Shown here: in pieces, positions 46,542-53,935 of the stretch
Position numbering within the stretch: position 1 is the first letter of the stretch
Layout of the letters: each line of letters starts with the position of its first letter
Source: an uncultured Gemmatimonadales bacterium
GTDB taxonomy: Bacteria > Gemmatimonadota > Gemmatimonadetes > Longimicrobiales > Gaopeijiaceae
DNA: 64,000 nucleotides
Assembly: GCA_937919655.1 (NCBI GenBank)
Contig: CALFPJ010000021.1
Location: 90,882-154,881, forward strand
Direction: 5' to 3'
Made by a program: the position numbers and the translations under genes
The notes under the pieces: model-generated
Seen by the model: only the letters and a program-made list of their open reading frames with translations
Databases searched by the model: none
Told to the model about the DNA's origin: nothing

Positions 46542-49274
46542 ATGAGTGACAAGTCCGGGCTGACCCTCTTCCTAGATGGTGAGGAAGTCCCGTTCACGCG
46601 GGGCGAGTCGATCTTCCAGGTGTCCGAACGGCACGAGAAGGAGATCCCGACGCTGTGCTACGACGACCGCCTAGACGCCTTCGGCGGTTGCCGTCTCTGC
46701 GTCGTCGAGCTTGAAGGGGCCCGCAACCCGGTGGCCTCTTGCACGACGAAGGCGGAGGCCGGGATGCGGGTTACCACGAGGAGCGGCAAGCTGGAAATGC
46801 ACCGTCGCGTCCTCTTGGAGTTGGTCGTCTCGGAGAACCGCGAAGTCGACGTGGACGAACTCTCGGGGTACGCATCGCAGGAGATGGCGACGCTCGTTGA
46901 CCGTTACGAAGCCCGCACGGGCCGCTTTGAGGGCCGCCAGTCCGGTGCATCGAGGCCGGACGACCCGAACCCGTTCATCCTGCGGGACTACGACAACTGC
47001 ATCTCCTGTTACCGGTGCGTGCGTGTTTGTGCTGAGCAGGAGGGCGACTACGCGATCTCGATCATGGGTCGCGGCTTCGACACGCAGATCACGACCGAGT
47101 TCGGCGGTATCCTGAAGGAGTCCGCATGCACCTTCTGCGGGCAGTGTATTCAGACATGCCCCACCGGTGCGCTCGGCGATATCAAGGCGCTGCGCCACAA
47201 AGAAATCGAGCTACCCATAGAGAAGACCCGCTCGATTTGTATCTACTGCGGCGTCGGCTGCTCGGTCGACATCATGACGAAGGGCGACAAGATCGTTGGC
47301 ATCTTACCTGCGATGGATGGTCCGGCTAACGAAGGCGCGTTGTGCGTGAAGGGTCAGTTCGCCTTCGACTTCGTGCATCATCCCGATCGCCTGAAGACGC
47401 CGTTCGTTCGTGACGACCAGGGCGAGCTCGTCCCAGCGACGTGGGACGACGCACTCGACAAGGCAGCCGCAGGCCTCATGGCAGCGGTAAACGAGCACGG
47501 CCGCCACAGTTTGTACGCCATCGCTTCCGGCCGTGCCCCGAACGAAGCCGGCTTCATGATGCAAAAGTTGGTGCGGGCCGGGTTGGGTACCTCATACATC
47601 GACAACTGCAGCCGAGCCTGACACGCTCCCACAGTCGCCGGTCTGGCGGCAACCATTGGACGCGGCGCCATGTCGAATCCGCTTCGGGACATGGAAAAGC
47701 CCGATGTGATTTTCTGCATCGGCACGAACATGACCGAGTGCCATCCTGTTGCGGCGACGCGACTCAAGAAGGCGATCCGCAACGGTGCTAAGATGATCGT
47801 GGCTGATCCACGGCACATTGGGCTGTCGGACATGGCGGATATCAACCTTCAACTCCGCGTCGGCTCGGACGCCGCACTGCTGCTCGGCATGGCCCATGTC
47901 ATCCAGCGAGAGGGACTTGTCGACGCAGGCTTTATCGCGGACCGCACAGCAGAGGCGGAGGCGTTCCTTGAGCATGTAAAGGAGTTCACTCCAGAGTGGG
48001 CTTCGGAGATCTGCGGCGTCGACCCGGCGCTCATCGAAGAGGCGGCGCTGCTCTACGGGCGCGCCGAGCGCGGGGCGATCTACTACACGCTCGGCATCAC
48101 CGAACATATCTGCGGGGTGGACAACGTTCAAAGCCTCTGCAACCTGGCCCTGATGACCGGCAACATTGGTCGCGAAGGCACGGGTATTAACCCGATGCGG
48201 GGGCAAAACAACATCCAGGGCGCGGGGGACGTTGGGGCGATTCCGAACAACTACCCAGGCTTCCAGCCTGTCACCGATCCGGCCAACCAAGCCAAGTTCG
48301 CCAAGGCGTGGGGTCGTGAAGTCGACCTAGAGCTCGGCATCACGAAAGTGCGGGCGCTTGAACAAGCCGGCGACCAAATTCGAGCGATGCTCATCGATGG
48401 CGAAAACACCCTCGTCACCGATCCGGATCGTAAACACTGTGAGCACGCGCTCAAGTCCCTCGACTTTCTCGTCGTGTGCGACCTGTTCCTGACGGAAACC
48501 GCAGCATTGGCCGACGTCGTATTCCCCGCCAGTGGCTTCGGCGAGACCGACGGGACACAGACCAACACGGAGCGTCGCGTGCAACGGCTGCGGAAGGCCG
48601 TCCCGCCGGCGGGCGAGTCGAAGCCCGACTGGTGGATCGTGTCTCAGCTCGCCCAGCGCATGGGCTTCAAGGGCTTCGAGTACGACAGCGCCAAGGAAGT
48701 CTTCAACGAACTCTGCTCCCTGTCGGGCACCTATGCGGGCCTAAACTGGGACCGCATCGAGTTCGGAGAATACCAGTGGCCGGTTCCCGAAGATGGGCAT
48801 CCCGGCACACCGCGGCTGCATGAAGACAGCTTCATCAACGGACGCGGCATCTTCAAGATGATTCGTTACCGCGACCCCGCAGAGACCATCGATGACGACT
48901 ATCCCGTGTGGCTCACCACCGGGCGCAGACTGGAGTCGTATCACTCCCGGACTCAGACCGGTCGCTCGTCAGGGATCGACTACCTGCTCCCCGAGGAGCT
49001 GCTCGAGGTGCACCCGGACGATGTCTCCGCCTGGGGCATTCGTGACGGCGGTTGGGTGAATATGTCGAGCCGTCGTGGGTCGGTGCGCATTCGGGTGAAG
49101 GCGACCAAGCGGTCGCCCCGGGGCACCGTGTTTTGCTCGTTTTCTTTCAACGACGTGCCGGTGAACGTCCTGACTGGATCGGGCTATGACCCCGTGACGG
49201 AGACGGCAGAGTTGAAGGTGTGCACGGTGAAGATCGAGGTTGAGACGGAGACCGGCGGGGTGGCGGCCGACTGA
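46542..49274 (+). CDS. Formate dehydrogenase catalytic subunit, selenocysteine-containing (in-frame TGA read through)
   Basis: 910 residues if TGA at 47619-47621 is read as selenocysteine (residue 360). Order: NuoG-like [2Fe-2S] domain (Cys39, 50, 53, 67), ferredoxin-type domain with eight cysteines (153-163 and 196-206), then the molybdenum/tungsten bis-pterin domain with a [4Fe-4S] motif ICIYCGVGC (Cys233, 236, 240). The frame before TGA ends YIDNCSRA and continues in the same frame as HAPTVAGLAATIGRGAMSN, the usual active-site context of formate dehydrogenases, where this position is Sec or Cys. A hairpin with a GGTCT loop follows. It oxidises formate to CO2, with electrons going to the 44790 subunit. 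Confidence 0.92.
47619..47650 (+). promoter_or_regulatory. Selenocysteine UGA codon and bacterial-type SECIS hairpin
   Basis: After the TGA (47619-47621) a spacer of 12 bases leads to a six-pair stem, GTCGCC (47634-47639) with GGCGGC (47645-47650), closing the loop GGTCT (47640-47644). Bacterial SECIS elements sit directly after the UGA inside the coding region and present a GGUCU-type loop to SelB; the fdhF element of E. coli has the same loop and a similar distance. One pair is a G-T wobble. Confidence 0.85.
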
Positions 49275-49278
49275 GGGC

Positions 49279-49986
49279 TCACCACCCGATCGCGTCAGGA
49301 GTGGGGCGGTACCTCTCGATGCCTTGTTTTGCCAGGACAAAGGAGAGCCCCACCAGCGATAATAGACTGATCGCCAGGAGCCCGGCCACGATATGGGGAG
49401 CCCACGGCATGGCGACGAAGGCCTGAAAGCTCGCGAGTGGGTCGTCAAGCAGTTTGGAGACGACCCAGTCGCCTCCGAAGATCGCCGCGAACATCAGGAA
49501 GAACGGAGCGGAGAGAAGGTTCGTGACGTCGAATCGAATGATGAGCGCCACCGCCAAGAAAGAGCCCATAGCGATGGCGATCCACGCCAGGGCCCCGATG
49601 TAAAGGATCGATGGACCGACGGCCTCCACGCCCAGGATCGGTGCGGCAAACAGGCCGAAGGCCACGGCAATCTGCCCCGCGCCCGGCAGCGTAGCGAGAC
49701 CGGCGGCGGCCAGCCGCGAAGACGCTACCACCGAGCCTGACACGGGTAGCGTCGTAAGGAACTCGAGCGTCCCGTCCATTTTGTCCTTGAACGTCATCAG
49801 GGGCACCGTCATGACGTACATCACCGAAGTTGCGGCGAGGGCGATCCCGAGGCTGTCGCCAGCGGTATCGCCCCTAACCACAAAGAAAAGGGAGAGCGCC
49901 GCGATCGCGGCCAATGCGCGGGCCGTTGTCGGCGCGCCCCGCTTGATGTCTACCCGAAGCAAGGCGAAGAATCGGAGTTCATCCAT
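49279..49986 (-). CDS. ABC-2-type transporter permease
   Basis: 235 residues with about six membrane helices. The loop MTFKDKMDGTLEFLTTLPVS resembles the first cytoplasmic loop of ABC-2-type permeases (export family). It overlaps the ATPase gene by eight bases and is the last gene of the 53304-49279 operon. Single permease genes of this kind form homodimers and serve in export or in self-immunity to peptides. Convergent with the formate dehydrogenase gene, only four bases apart. Confidence 0.82.
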   Translation of the reverse strand: MDELRFFALLRVDIKRGAPTTARALAAIAALSLFFVVRGDTAGDSLGIALAATSVMYVMTVPLMTFKDKMDGTLEFLTTLPVSGSVVASSRLAAAGLATLPGAGQIAVAFGLFAAPILGVEAVGPSILYIGALAWIAIAMGSFLAVALIIRFDVTNLLSAPFFLMFAAIFGGDWVVSKLLDDPLASFQAFVAMPWAPHIVAGLLAISLLSLVGLSFVLAKQGIERYRPTPDAIGW

Positions 49987-50698
49987 GGGGGGTTAGCCTC
50001 GAATAGAGGAGTTCGGAAATGGGCGTGCCGGGTTCGGTCGCCTGCAGGGCCTCGGTAGACATGTCGCAGATCACGCTCCCGGACTGCAGCAACACCACTC
50101 GGTCAGCAATGCGTTCGACATCCTCAAGGATGTGACTTGAGAAAACAACGATCCGCTCACCCCCCCTAGGGGCACAGTCGGCAATGACCGCAAGCAACTC
50201 CCCGCGCATCACTGGGTCGATTCCTGACGTAGGCTCGTCCAGGAGTAGAATCGGAGGCCGAAAGGCCTCCGCACCGATCAAGGCGAGCTTGATTTGCATG
50301 CCTTTTGATAGTGTGCCCACCTTGGACTTCGCAGGAAGAGCAAGTCGATCAAGGAGTTCTGTCGCGTGCTTCTTATCCCACGTGGGGAAGAAGTTCGACA
50401 GAAAAGCTATGTGCTCCGCCACGGTCATCCACCCGAAGCCGAGTAGGCGTTCGGGTAACAACCCGACCGACTCACGTACGCGGTGGGCTTGCGCCACAAC
50501 TTCCTCCCCACCGACCTCGACCCGCCCGCGGTATTCGGTTAGCCGGCCCGCGATCGCGTTGAGTGTGGTGCTCTTTCCCGCACCATTGGCCCCAATCAGC
50601 GCGAGCCGTTCACCCGCTCGGACGTCAAGTTCGATCGGACCCATTGAGAAATTCGGGAAGTCGACCCGAAAGTCGCTGAGTACTATAGACGCCTTCAT
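49979..50698 (-). CDS. ABC transporter ATP-binding protein
   Basis: 239 residues. Walker A is GANGAGKST, the signature loop is LSKGMQIKLALIG, Walker B is ILLLDEPTSGIDP and the switch histidine lies in FSSHILEDVE. The signature LSKGM (usually LSGGQ or LSKGM in exporters of the YtrB/CcmA type) fits a drug- or peptide-type exporter. ATG at 50698, five bases after the preceding stop. Partner of the permease at 49279. Confidence 0.92.
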   Translation of the reverse strand: MKASIVLSDFRVDFPNFSMGPIELDVRAGERLALIGANGAGKSTTLNAIAGRLTEYRGRVEVGGEEVVAQAHRVRESVGLLPERLLGFGWMTVAEHIAFLSNFFPTWDKKHATELLDRLALPAKSKVGTLSKGMQIKLALIGAEAFRPPILLLDEPTSGIDPVMRGELLAVIADCAPRGGERIVVFSSHILEDVERIADRVVLLQSGSVICDMSTEALQATEPGTPISELLYSRLTPHG

Positions 50699-50702
50699 CG
50701 CT

Positions 50703-51338
50703 TCACCCCACGGAAATGGCACGAACGGCAGCCGCAGCGAAAACCGCACCCCACATGACACAGACCAAGAAAGCAGCCGGTCCCCGTGGGAGTGCGAGAA
50801 TTTTGCGGAACGAGATCCAGAGAAACAACAACCACAAGCAGTGGAACACCGTGAGCGTTTGCGCTGCGGCCTGGACGATGGGACCCGCCTCGCTCACCAG
50901 GCTAGCCACATCGAACGGCGATCTCAGGTCCTCCGGCACACGCATCTCTCCGCCAAAGAGATGCAGAAACACCGCCAGGCCGACGGCCTCCGCGAGCAAG
51001 ATGGCGTCCCCGTATAACATCACCGACAGAACACACCGGAATCGGCACTCGACGTTCGCCAAAGCGAGCACAGCCCAACCAAGTGCCGCCAGAAGCAGTG
51101 CCCTCCCGCCCTGGAACAGCGGCGCCAGGAGAGCTGCGAGCCACATCCACGTATTAAGCGCGGGCCCCATGCCGAACTCGTTGGCGGCGAACGCGTCGTT
51201 GACTAACGGGCGCATTGCTGTGGTCGCCACCAAGGAGAGCAGCCAACCAAGGGCAAGTGGTGGGAGCAGGGGCTCAAGCGCCTTGATCTCATCCAGAGTC
51301 GGCGCCAGGAGGTCTACTTTCTGCATCCATCGACTCAT
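50703..51338 (-). CDS. Multi-pass membrane protein (Yip1-like), unknown function
   Basis: 211 residues with five or six membrane helices (for example LGWLLSLVATTAM, ALLLAALGWAVLALANV, FLVCVMWGAVFAAAAV). The segment CRFRCVLSVMLYGDAILLAE recalls Yip1-type proteins, but similarity is weak. The start overlaps the stop of the thioredoxin-like gene (ATGA). In this context it may be an immunity factor, a peptide maturation protein or part of the transporter; the sequence does not decide. Confidence 0.65.
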   Translation of the reverse strand: MSRWMQKVDLLAPTLDEIKALEPLLPPLALGWLLSLVATTAMRPLVNDAFAANEFGMGPALNTWMWLAALLAPLFQGGRALLLAALGWAVLALANVECRFRCVLSVMLYGDAILLAEAVGLAVFLHLFGGEMRVPEDLRSPFDVASLVSEAGPIVQAAAQTLTVFHCLWLLFLWISFRKILALPRGPAAFLVCVMWGAVFAAAAVRAISVG

Positions 51339-51985
51339 CGACTAATCCCCACCTCGCGCATGGATTCAAGGATGTCTCTCAGTTGTTGCACCGACCGCTG
51401 ACCCGCAACGACGTGGCGAACGGTATCCGCAGCGTCGACGAAAAAGGCGACGGGCACGCTACGCACGCCCAACGCCCGGGCGATATCCGCTGAGCGGTCG
51501 TGCGTCAGCCATCTGCGTAGCGGCGTTGGCACCCAAGAGAGATCGGCTACGTCGGATGCCGGTGAGGCAATGACCCACAGAGTCAGCCGCGCTTCGGACA
51601 GGGAGACCTCCGACCAGCGGCCCATTTCGGCCGCACAGAAACGGCATTGTTGATCGACGTAGAGTAGGACTTTCCCCCCCGCAGTCGCCCCGCCCGCTAC
51701 CCTCGGCCCGTCGTTGGGCCAGGGCCCGACTAAGGCGGGAAGGCGCCAGGGCGGCTCAGGGTAGTCAGACCTCGGGCGCAACGCCCCGTGCCTCAACATC
51801 CAAACACCCATCGTCGCCGAGGATGCCAACAGCAGCACGGTCAGCACCTTCTTCCACACGCTGAGCGGCGCGACCGGCGTCCTAGGCTGGGTGGCTCTAG
51901 AGCGGGTGGCACGAGAACGGACTCCCTCGGGGACGCTGCGCGCCCCCGAGGGACCCTGGTCCCTGACCTCACTCAAGAATGTCAC
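51335..51985 (-). CDS. Membrane-anchored thioredoxin-like protein
   Basis: About 217 residues from GTG at 51985. A basic N-terminal tail is followed by one membrane helix (VLTVLLLASSATMGVWML) and a thioredoxin-like domain with an active-site CxxC in VDQQCRFCAAEMGRW and the cis-proline region GVRSVPVAFFVDAADT. The domain should lie in the periplasm, where it could form or shuffle disulfides. It comes directly after two secreted peptides that each have four conserved cysteines, an obvious candidate substrate. The start overlaps the peptide B stop; a longer frame begins at 52060 but runs inside peptide B. Confidence 0.78.
   Translation of the reverse strand: MTFLSEVRDQGPSGARSVPEGVRSRATRSRATQPRTPVAPLSVWKKVLTVLLLASSATMGVWMLRHGALRPRSDYPEPPWRLPALVGPWPNDGPRVAGGATAGGKVLLYVDQQCRFCAAEMGRWSEVSLSEARLTLWVIASPASDVADLSWVPTPLRRWLTHDRSADIARALGVRSVPVAFFVDAADTVRHVVAGQRSVQQLRDILESMREVGISR
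51923..51953 (-). promoter_or_regulatory. Hairpin between peptide genes and transporter genes
   Basis: A perfect 10-bp GC-rich stem (51923-51932 with 51944-51953, 11-base loop) lies 16 bases after the stop of peptide B, inside the 5-prime part of the thioredoxin-like gene. It has no T tract. It could stabilise the upstream peptide mRNA or cause partial termination so that peptides are made in excess over the transport proteins. Confidence 0.4.
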
Positions 51986-52295
51986 TATTCCAAAGCGAGC
52001 AGACGATGGCACACCCCCCCAAAGCCTCTGGGAACGCGAGTGACAGGGCAATAAGCCCAATAATGCTCAAGCCGCCCGACGCCAGGATGGCGCCTGCACA
52101 TCCCATGCACACGGCTCTGGTGGCCCACCCATCCCCTACCACGTCTGTTGTAGTCGGTGCCACGACACCGGGAACGGGAGCGGGCAGGCCCACGGCCCCA
52201 AGCGTGGGCTGGGGTTGAATCCCTAGGAACGCCAACGCGAGCAGGGTATTCAACGCGACACTCCTGACGACCCATTTCTTTCGTACGATAGTCAT
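51969..52295 (-). CDS. Secreted four-cysteine peptide B (bacteriocin-like candidate)
   Basis: 108 residues. Basic N-terminus MTIVRKKWVVR, hydrophobic core, and signal peptidase-like site near TLGA (about 31-34). The mature part has a Pro-rich segment (APVPGVVAP), the motif DVVGDGW, then Cys63, Cys66 and Cys95, Cys99 (CMGC and CAIVC) flanking a Gly-rich hydrophobic stretch. This framework is shared with peptide A. ATG at 52295 has GGAGGTGATC eight bases upstream, a near-perfect anti-16S match, which points to high translation. No known family recognised. Confidence 0.75.
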   Translation of the reverse strand: MTIVRKKWVVRSVALNTLLALAFLGIQPQPTLGAVGLPAPVPGVVAPTTTDVVGDGWATRAVCMGCAGAILASGGLSIIGLIALSLAFPEALGGCAIVCSLWNSDILE

Positions 52296-52320
52296 GCTGA
52301 TCACCTCCGTTGGGACTGGT

Positions 52321-52614
52321 TTATTCTCTTACCGCGTCATAGCACATACCGATGCAACCGGCGGCCACGAGGGTCGATCCGTTGACAGCCATTGCAGTCA
52401 GAATCGCACCGGATCCAGACCCGATGATGGCAACTGCCCCGGCGACGCATCCGAGGCACGCCAAGGCGGATTGCCAGCCCTGACCCTCCACATCGCCTGG
52501 CGCGGAGATGCCCGGGATGGCCGACGGTGCGACCGCCCCCCCTCCAGATGGCGTCGTTCCCAGCATGGCCACGCAGAGTGTGGCCATCACGACGAGTGTA
52601 CTCGACCTACGCAT
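52321..52614 (-). CDS. Secreted four-cysteine peptide A (bacteriocin-like candidate)
   Basis: 97 residues. N-terminal signal-like sequence MRRSSTLVVMATLCVAMLG, then a Gly/Pro/Ala-rich linker (APSAIPGISAP), the motif DVEGQGW, and Cys53, Cys56 and Cys87, Cys91 (CLGC and CIGMC) around a Gly- and Ala-rich hydrophobic core. ATG at 52614 has AGGAGG five bases upstream. It starts 12 bases after the C39 peptidase stop and ends 25 bases before peptide B. The pair look like paralogs that arose by duplication. Confidence 0.75.
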   Translation of the reverse strand: MRRSSTLVVMATLCVAMLGTTPSGGGAVAPSAIPGISAPGDVEGQGWQSALACLGCVAGAVAIIGSGSGAILTAMAVNGSTLVAAGCIGMCYDAVRE

Positions 52615-52626
52615 AGAACCTCCTGA

Positions 52627-53304
52627 TTAGGAGTGAAAAGCTGACGCCTGAGGCGCCGAGGGTGGCGAGGTCGCGCCATGCAGGCGGAGTACCTCGCCTG
52701 ACCAGATCGGCAAGAAGGCGCGCTCGTGGAGCGCGTACCGGCCAACCTGAGAATCGAGAACCACGAGCTGCCCCTGTGACGTCCACTTTTCGACCGTGAC
52801 GAAGTGACTCTGGTGCAACCACGCGATGAATGGCGTACGCAATGCTCGCAGTTGATCCGACCCGACTCGGTCGGCCTCAAGGGTGATCCCCAACGCGGTG
52901 GCCGCACGGACGAGCCCGCTGGCTCGGGTGCCACTCGCTTGGGTTCCCGACAGCACTGCGAGGGAGTCCAGGGACGGCGCCGGCAGTCCGAGTAACAGTG
53001 CGAGATTCGCGAGGGCAGCGGGGCCGCAGTCGTGAAGTCCCTTCTGTAGCACGACGCCGCGCTTGCCCAGGTACTCTGCGCCCGCTCTTGTCGCGGAGTG
53101 CCGCGCAGCCACTCGCGTGAGCGCCATGGGATCCTTCGCCGAAACGACACCAGAAGTCAGCGCGAGTACAACGCCCGATAGCGTAACCAGGGCGCCGAAT
53201 TTCCTGGACCGAGCCCGCGGGCTACGACCCCGTTCTGCACCGGCCACTCTGACGAGCAGTTCGGCTCCCAGGAGGTCTTTGCGTAGTGGGACCTTGGCGC
53301 CCAT
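52627..53304 (-). CDS. Membrane-anchored C39-type cysteine peptidase
   Basis: 225 residues from ATG at 53304 (GGGAG eight bases upstream). A basic N-terminal stretch is followed by one membrane or signal helix (ALVTLSGVVLALTSGVVSA), then a C39-like domain: oxyanion Gln87 and nucleophile Cys93 in VLQKGLHDCGPAALANLALL, His167 in HQSHFVTVEKW, Asp184 in VVLDSQVG. C39 domains usually cleave double-glycine leaders of bacteriocins and are fused to an ABC transporter; here the domain stands alone and should face the periplasm. In-frame ATGs at 53427 and 53487 would add a cysteine-containing but poorly coding-like stretch. Confidence 0.8.
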   Translation of the reverse strand: MGAKVPLRKDLLGAELLVRVAGAERGRSPRARSRKFGALVTLSGVVLALTSGVVSAKDPMALTRVAARHSATRAGAEYLGKRGVVLQKGLHDCGPAALANLALLLGLPAPSLDSLAVLSGTQASGTRASGLVRAATALGITLEADRVGSDQLRALRTPFIAWLHQSHFVTVEKWTSQGQLVVLDSQVGRYALHERAFLPIWSGEVLRLHGATSPPSAPQASAFHS

Positions 53305-53598
53305 GAGATAGTCTCCCAATTCGAAGAAACCGATAAAAGCGGGAGCCCCAAGGGCCCGGGCTTTACGGCGCCATTCCGGGACCGCGTTGCAATCTCGACA
53401 GGGGCCAGGGGCCGGGGCATGGCGCATTGGGACGTCTTCCCAAGGAATCTCCCCACGCAACCGCTCGGGTCCTTCCTGACGCATCACGAGCCACGACCTG
53501 GCGAGACTTCAGGACAAGGAATAATCCGGGTCGCAGCTCTGACCCTTTTCACATAGATCGGAAGACAATCATGATCGAACAGGTCCTCTCCTCTCGCG

Positions 53599-53718
53599 AT
53601 GGGGATGTACGACGCCGTCGGCCCTGGCATCCTTCTGGTCGCGGCCCTCCCGCTCTTCGCCCTCGTCTCCATCGTGCTACTCCGCGACCGGATCAAGCGG
53701 GCTCGGTCCTCGAAGTAA
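53599..53718 (+). CDS. Putative 39-residue membrane protein
   Basis: The frame starts MGMYDAVGPGILLVAALPLF and ends RDRIKRARSSK: one hydrophobic helix and a basic tail, so N-out/C-in or with the tail in the cytoplasm. Third codon positions are almost all G or C, as in the real genes of this window, which supports coding. The ribosome binding site is weak. It lies divergent to the peptide operon (start 53304) and before the GWxTD-like gene. Function unknown; the evidence is codon use and topology only. Confidence 0.4.
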   Translation: MGMYDAVGPGILLVAALPLFALVSIVLLRDRIKRARSSK

Positions 53719-53883
53719 CTTTGGGGGGCTTCCCGCAGCCTGAAGCCGACTAGGGCGGGTCTCCGGGCCCGAGGCGCTCCAACGCGGTCCATAAGTCTGA
53801 CCGCCTAGCGCCCCCACCAGATTGTTCAGCATCACAAGAGTGGCGCTCGCACGCCCCCGACCACCTGTGCGAGCCTCAGAGCC

Positions 53884-53908
53884 CTGCACGTCATACTATT
53901 ACGTGCAG
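53884..53908. promoter_or_regulatory. Palindrome upstream of the GWxTD-like gene
   Basis: Perfect 8-bp inverted repeat CTGCACGT - 9 bases - ACGTGCAG, 28 bases before the ATG at 53936. It could be a regulator operator or a leader hairpin. No known binding protein can be assigned. Confidence 0.35.
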
Positions 53909-53935
53909 GACCACTCACACTCGCCCAGCATCTTT

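Noticed and set aside
46542..47621. A complete 359-residue ferredoxin-like gene ending at TGA 47621, with a second independent gene from 47670
   Set aside because: Both parts are in the same frame, the join fits the FDH active site, and a SECIS-like hairpin follows; one selenoprotein explains everything.
52587..53150. Minus-strand frame of 187 codons overlapping the C39 peptidase gene
   Set aside because: Different frame, Arg/Ser-rich and without motifs, while the C39 frame has all catalytic residues.
53571..53753. Plus-strand frame starting MIEQVLSS
   Set aside because: It overlaps the 39-residue membrane protein frame, is Arg/Pro-rich after the first residues and has poor third-position GC bias.
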